From Paenibacillus vietnamensis (GTDB lineage Bacteria; Bacillota; Bacilli; Paenibacillales; Paenibacillaceae): a stretch of 64,000 nt of DNA. The position numbers and the translations under genes were made by a program. Below, piece after piece: positions 60,733 through 64,000 of the stretch. Where the stretch lies: NCBI RefSeq assembly GCF_020169515.1, contig NZ_JAHMHW010000016.1, positions 1 through 64,000 of the forward strand. The letters run 5' to 3'. Every line of letters starts with the position of its first letter. Position 1 is the first letter of the stretch. The notes below the pieces were generated by a model, which saw only the letters and a list, made by a program, of their open reading frames with translations, did no database searches and had not been told where the DNA came from.

Positions 60733-61647
60733 ATGGGAACATCCCGCAAATCCTTGGCCCGAGAGCAGAATGCAACCGCATATTTGTTTCTGCTGCCGTG
60801 GCTGATCGGATTTTTCTGCCTGACGGCCGGCCCGATGCTGGGCTCGCTTTATTTGTCCTTGACCAAATACAATCTGCTGTCGCCGCCGACCTGGCTCGGA
60901 CTGGACAATTACGTGCAAATTTTTACGCAGGACGATACGTTCAGCGGCTCGCTCATGCTGACCTTCAAATACGTGTTCATCTCGGTCCCGCTCAGGCTGG
61001 CGTTTGCGCTGCTGGTAGCCGTTGCGCTGAATAAAGGGATCCGGGCTCTGGGCATCTACCGGACCATCTACTACATTCCTTCCCTTCTGGGCGGAAGCGT
61101 GGCGATCGCGATCGTATGGCGGCAAATTTTCGACGGCACCGGCGTCGTCAACAAGGCCTTGTCCTTGTTCGGTATCCAGGGCCCTTCCTGGATCTCGCAT
61201 CCGGATTATATCGTTCATACGATCGTCACCCTGTCGGTGTGGCAGTTCGGGTCTGCGATGGTCATTTTCCTGGCCGGCTTGAAGCAAATTCCGGCTGACC
61301 TGTACGAAGCGGCTGAGGTGGATGGCGCCCGAAAGCGGAATCAATTTTTCAGTATTACGCTTCCGATGCTTTCTCCGGTCATTTTCTTCAACCTGATTAT
61401 GAGCGTCATTCATTCGTTCCAGGCGTTTACGCCGGCTTTCGTAATCGGGGACGGGCGCGGCGGCCCGCTGGACGCGACGATGTTTTATACGCTTTATTTG
61501 TATCTTAAGGGATTCTCCTTCTTCGATATGGGTTATGCCTCCGCTCTTGCCTGGATCATGCTGCTTATTATCGGAGTGCTTACCGCCGTGATCTTTGTCA
61601 CCTCCAAATATTGGGTGTTCTACGGCGATAATAAAGACGGAAGGTAG
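60733..61647 (+). CDS. carbohydrate ABC transporter permease (MalF/MsmF type)
   Basis: 304 residues with six membrane helices; start LLPWLIGFFCLTAGPMLGSLYLSL is typical of CUT1 permeases. The EAA loop is YEAAEVDGARKRNQ. It pairs with the permease 9 bp downstream. RBS AAGGAGG is strong but lies at the edge of an inverted repeat that may mask it. Confidence 0.93.
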   Translation: MGTSRKSLAREQNATAYLFLLPWLIGFFCLTAGPMLGSLYLSLTKYNLLSPPTWLGLDNYVQIFTQDDTFSGSLMLTFKYVFISVPLRLAFALLVAVALNKGIRALGIYRTIYYIPSLLGGSVAIAIVWRQIFDGTGVVNKALSLFGIQGPSWISHPDYIVHTIVTLSVWQFGSAMVIFLAGLKQIPADLYEAAEVDGARKRNQFFSITLPMLSPVIFFNLIMSVIHSFQAFTPAFVIGDGRGGPLDATMFYTLYLYLKGFSFFDMGYASALAWIMLLIIGVLTAVIFVTSKYWVFYGDNKDGR

Positions 61648-61656
61648 GTGTAAACG

Positions 61657-62496
61657 ATGGTGAATCACGCAAAATATGGACAAGCGTTCAAGCATGTGCC
61701 GATCATTGTGCTTGGCCTGCTCATGATTTATCCGGTGCTGTGGCTGGTCAGCAGCTCCTTTAAGCCGAATCAGCTGATCTTCTCGGAGCCGGGCCTTTGG
61801 CCAAGCGCGTTCACGCTGGACAATTACGTCAATGGCTGGCGGGGCTTTCAAGGCATCAGCTTCAGCCGGTTTTTCGCCAACTCGTTTGCGATTTCGGTCC
61901 TCAGCGTGCTCGGCAACGTCATTACCTGCTCGCTGGCCGCCTTCGCGTTCGCGCGGCTGACCTTCAAATTCAGCAAAATATGGTTCGCTTTGATGCTGGT
62001 TACGATCATGCTTCCTTATCATGTGACCCTCGTTCCGCAGTACGTTATTTTCAACGAGCTGCAGTGGATCAACACGTATTACCCGCTTGTTCTGCCGAAA
62101 TGGCTGGCGACGGATTCCTTCTTCATTCTGCTGATGGTCCAATTTATCCGCGGCATTCCGCGGGAGCTGGACGAGAGCGCGACGATCGACGGCTGCAGCC
62201 AAAAGCAGATTTATTTCCGGATGATTTTGCCGCTGCTGGTGCCGGCGCTCATTACGACGTCGATCTTCACCTTTATTTGGACATGGGACGATTTCTTCAG
62301 CCAAATGATCTATTTGAGCGATATCAGGCTGTTCACCGTTCAGCTCGGCATCCGCGCGCTGTTCGATCCGTCCGGCTCATCCGACTGGGGCGCTTTGCTG
62401 GCGATGTCGACTCTGTCGCTTCTGCCGATCACGGCGGTATTTCTGGCGTTCCAGCGTTATTTCCTGGAAGGCATCGCGACGACGGGCTTGAAATAG
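61657..62496 (+). CDS. carbohydrate ABC transporter permease (MalG/MsmG type)
   Basis: 279 residues, six helices, EAA-loop sequence DESATIDGCSQKQIYFR. The start region PIIVLGLLMIYPVLWLVSSSFKPN is the usual MalG-type opening. It forms the channel with the preceding gene. ATG 61657 is preceded by GGAAGGTAGG. Confidence 0.93.
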   Translation: MVNHAKYGQAFKHVPIIVLGLLMIYPVLWLVSSSFKPNQLIFSEPGLWPSAFTLDNYVNGWRGFQGISFSRFFANSFAISVLSVLGNVITCSLAAFAFARLTFKFSKIWFALMLVTIMLPYHVTLVPQYVIFNELQWINTYYPLVLPKWLATDSFFILLMVQFIRGIPRELDESATIDGCSQKQIYFRMILPLLVPALITTSIFTFIWTWDDFFSQMIYLSDIRLFTVQLGIRALFDPSGSSDWGALLAMSTLSLLPITAVFLAFQRYFLEGIATTGLK

Positions 62497-62631
62497 CGCC
62501 GAAGCCCAGCAGAAGCCAGATCCGAAAAAATTGATATCGAACTGCCGAAGGAATGAAATGTTACACGATCCGGCTTTCAAGTAAGATGGCCATGTAAGCG
62601 CAACACATTAAGGGAATTGGGGGAAAGAAGC

Positions 62632-63984
62632 ATGAAAAAACGTATGTTGGTTATATTGCTGGCGGCATTGATGCTCGTCGCGACGGCTTGCTCGGGCGGC
62701 ACCGGTACCGGTGCCCCGGGAACGGGCGGCACGAACGGCGGAACGGGCAGCACTGGGGAGAATGAGGGAGACAACACCTCTTCGGAGCAGGTCGAGCTGC
62801 GCGTCATGTGGTGGGGCGACCAGAAGCGCGCCGACCGGACGAATCAGGTGCTGGAGCTGTTTACCAAAAAATATCCGAACATTAAGGTTATGGGCGAGTT
62901 CGCTCCGGCTACGGGTTATTTCGATAAGCTGAACACCCAGCTGGCTTCGGGGACGGCGGCCGATATTTTCTTCCTCGGCGGCAACGTCGTAGATTACGCG
63001 AATAAGGGAGTATTGCTTGAGCTTGATCCGTACGTCGGCAAGGAGCTGGATTTGTCGGACATGGACGAGACGATGGTGAAGTACGGTACGCTCGGCGGTA
63101 AACTGCTTCACGTATCGGCCGGCGCTAACGCGAGGGGCATCGTCGTCAATACGAAGCTGTTCGAGCAGGCCGGCATTCCGGTGCCTCAAGACGGCTGGAA
63201 CTGGGACGATTACGCGCGGATTAGCAAGGAGCTGTCCGGGAAGCTCGGCAAAGGCGTGTACGGCACGTACAATTTTACGGTAGACGGCATGGATATCGCA
63301 TTGAAGCAGAACGGAGCGCAGCTTTATAACATGGAAGAAGGCAAGCCGGGCTTCCAGGAAGCTGATGCGCTGAAGTGGTTCAAATATTGGGAGAGCACAA
63401 CCGCATCGGGCGGCGTCGTTACGCCGGAGCTTGCCGTTTCGAATCCGCCGGGCGACCCGAGCAAATCGCTGATCGTTACCGGCAAAGTCGCGATGAGCCT
63501 AATTCCTTCGAATCAGCTTGCCGCTCATCAAAGCCTGACGGAGGATCCGCTGACGATGGTTCAGCTGCCGCGCGGTCCGAAGGGGACGGGCGTCGTGTTC
63601 GAATCGAGCCAAGGCTTGTCGGGTTATGCGAAGACGAAGCATCCGAAGGAAGTCGCGATGCTGATCAACTTCTTCATTAACGATTCGGAGGCTGCAAAAA
63701 TATTGGGCAATGACCGCGGCGTGCCGGTGACGTCCAAAAACCGCGCCCTGCTCGAAGGGGAAGCAAGCGACGTGGACAAAATCGTCTACGATTATACGAG
63801 CCGCGTATCCGAAGCGACCAAAACGGAGCCGTTCTCGGTCAGCTACAACCCTCCGGGCTTCGCGGAATTTTCCAAGCTGGCGGAGACGACCGTTCAGGAG
63901 ATCGGCTTCGGCCGCAAAAAGGTCGAGCAGGCGGTTAAAGATTTCTATAACGGAACGCTCACCATATTCGAAAGCAACCAATAA
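62632..63984 (+). CDS. carbohydrate ABC transporter solute-binding lipoprotein (family 1)
   Basis: 450 residues from ATG 62632, with GGGGGAAAG upstream; a TTG at 62617 extends the frame without benefit. The lipoprotein signal ends LVATAC with Cys20, followed by a long Gly/Thr-rich linker (about 21-50). A type-1 extracellular binding fold then begins (VELRVMWWGDQKRADRTNQVLELF). It comes last in the operon, after the permeases, the reverse of the first importer in this window. As there, no ATPase gene is present. Confidence 0.93.
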   Translation: MKKRMLVILLAALMLVATACSGGTGTGAPGTGGTNGGTGSTGENEGDNTSSEQVELRVMWWGDQKRADRTNQVLELFTKKYPNIKVMGEFAPATGYFDKLNTQLASGTAADIFFLGGNVVDYANKGVLLELDPYVGKELDLSDMDETMVKYGTLGGKLLHVSAGANARGIVVNTKLFEQAGIPVPQDGWNWDDYARISKELSGKLGKGVYGTYNFTVDGMDIALKQNGAQLYNMEEGKPGFQEADALKWFKYWESTTASGGVVTPELAVSNPPGDPSKSLIVTGKVAMSLIPSNQLAAHQSLTEDPLTMVQLPRGPKGTGVVFESSQGLSGYAKTKHPKEVAMLINFFINDSEAAKILGNDRGVPVTSKNRALLEGEASDVDKIVYDYTSRVSEATKTEPFSVSYNPPGFAEFSKLAETTVQEIGFGRKKVEQAVKDFYNGTLTIFESNQ

Positions 63985-64000
63985 GCCGTTCGGCGGACTT

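Noticed and set aside
60724..62304. 526-codon open frame on the minus strand
   Set aside because: It is antisense to two well-defined ABC permeases. Its Arg/Gln/His-rich product has no domain and no ribosome binding site.

Overview
The window looks like chromosomal DNA from a Paenibacillus-type member of the Bacillales. Signs are strong AAGGAGG ribosome binding sites, frequent TTG/GTG starts, several YesM/YesN-type sensor-regulator pairs next to sugar ABC transporters, many AraC regulators, a C-terminal FIMAH domain on a secreted beta-helix protein, and GlnR/TnrA- and CcpA-like DNA sites. I see no rRNA, tRNA, CRISPR array, integrase, transposase or phage genes. The assignment is inference from gene content; no database was searched.

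Layout. 0.2-15.4 kb is a polysaccharide-use locus: an exported SurA/PrsA-like chaperone, a secreted beta-helix/discoidin/FIMAH protein, a YesM/YesN pair, a lipoprotein-permease-permease importer, a Gfo/Idh oxidoreductase, a GH35 beta-galactosidase and a metallo-beta-lactamase-fold hydrolase. 15.5-22.2 kb holds a broken MFS gene, PspA and PspC stress genes, a GH42 beta-galactosidase divergent from an AraC regulator, and an EamA transporter. 22.7-30.8 kb is a sugar-derivative cluster with two Gfo/Idh dehydrogenases, three TIM-barrel isomerase/epimerases, an AraC regulator and a MATE exporter. A LacI regulator follows, divergent from the third isomerase, with a perfect palindrome between them. 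A TolB-like remnant and two related very small genes come next.

33.9-39.9 kb is the metabolic highlight. Lactonase, UxaB, UxaA, an aldo/keto reductase resembling plant L-galactose dehydrogenase, and a zinc alcohol dehydrogenase together fit a complete oxidative route from L-galactose through L-galactonate, tagaturonate and altronate to 2-keto-3-deoxygluconate. A divergent AraC gene is the likely regulator.

40-51.4 kb is mostly transport: an LacY-like MFS, a FetAB-like ABC exporter with a UlaG-like hydrolase, two DHA2 drug exporters (one divergent from a TetR gene), a YdcZ-type transporter, a YuiD-like membrane protein, an esterase, and an ArsR gene plus MFS exporter that share one palindromic operator motif.

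51.4-57.1 kb is the regulatory highlight: nirB-nirD-SUMT (assimilatory nitrite reductase and siroheme synthesis) divergent from an ANTAR-domain gene and a TrpD2-like gene. The nirB leader holds two hairpins with hexanucleotide loops, the second overlapping a terminator, which is the layout of an ANTAR-controlled attenuator. Two sites matching TGTNA-N7-TNACA (GlnR/TnrA) lie in the shared promoter region. 57.2-64 kb is a second YesM/YesN pair with two sugar permeases and a lipoprotein, with an unusual inverted repeat covering the ribosome binding site of the first permease.

Large intergenic gaps carry related repeats of about 185 bp (near 17.8, 22.3 and 29.7 kb) and short tandem repeats (26.6 and 27.2 kb).
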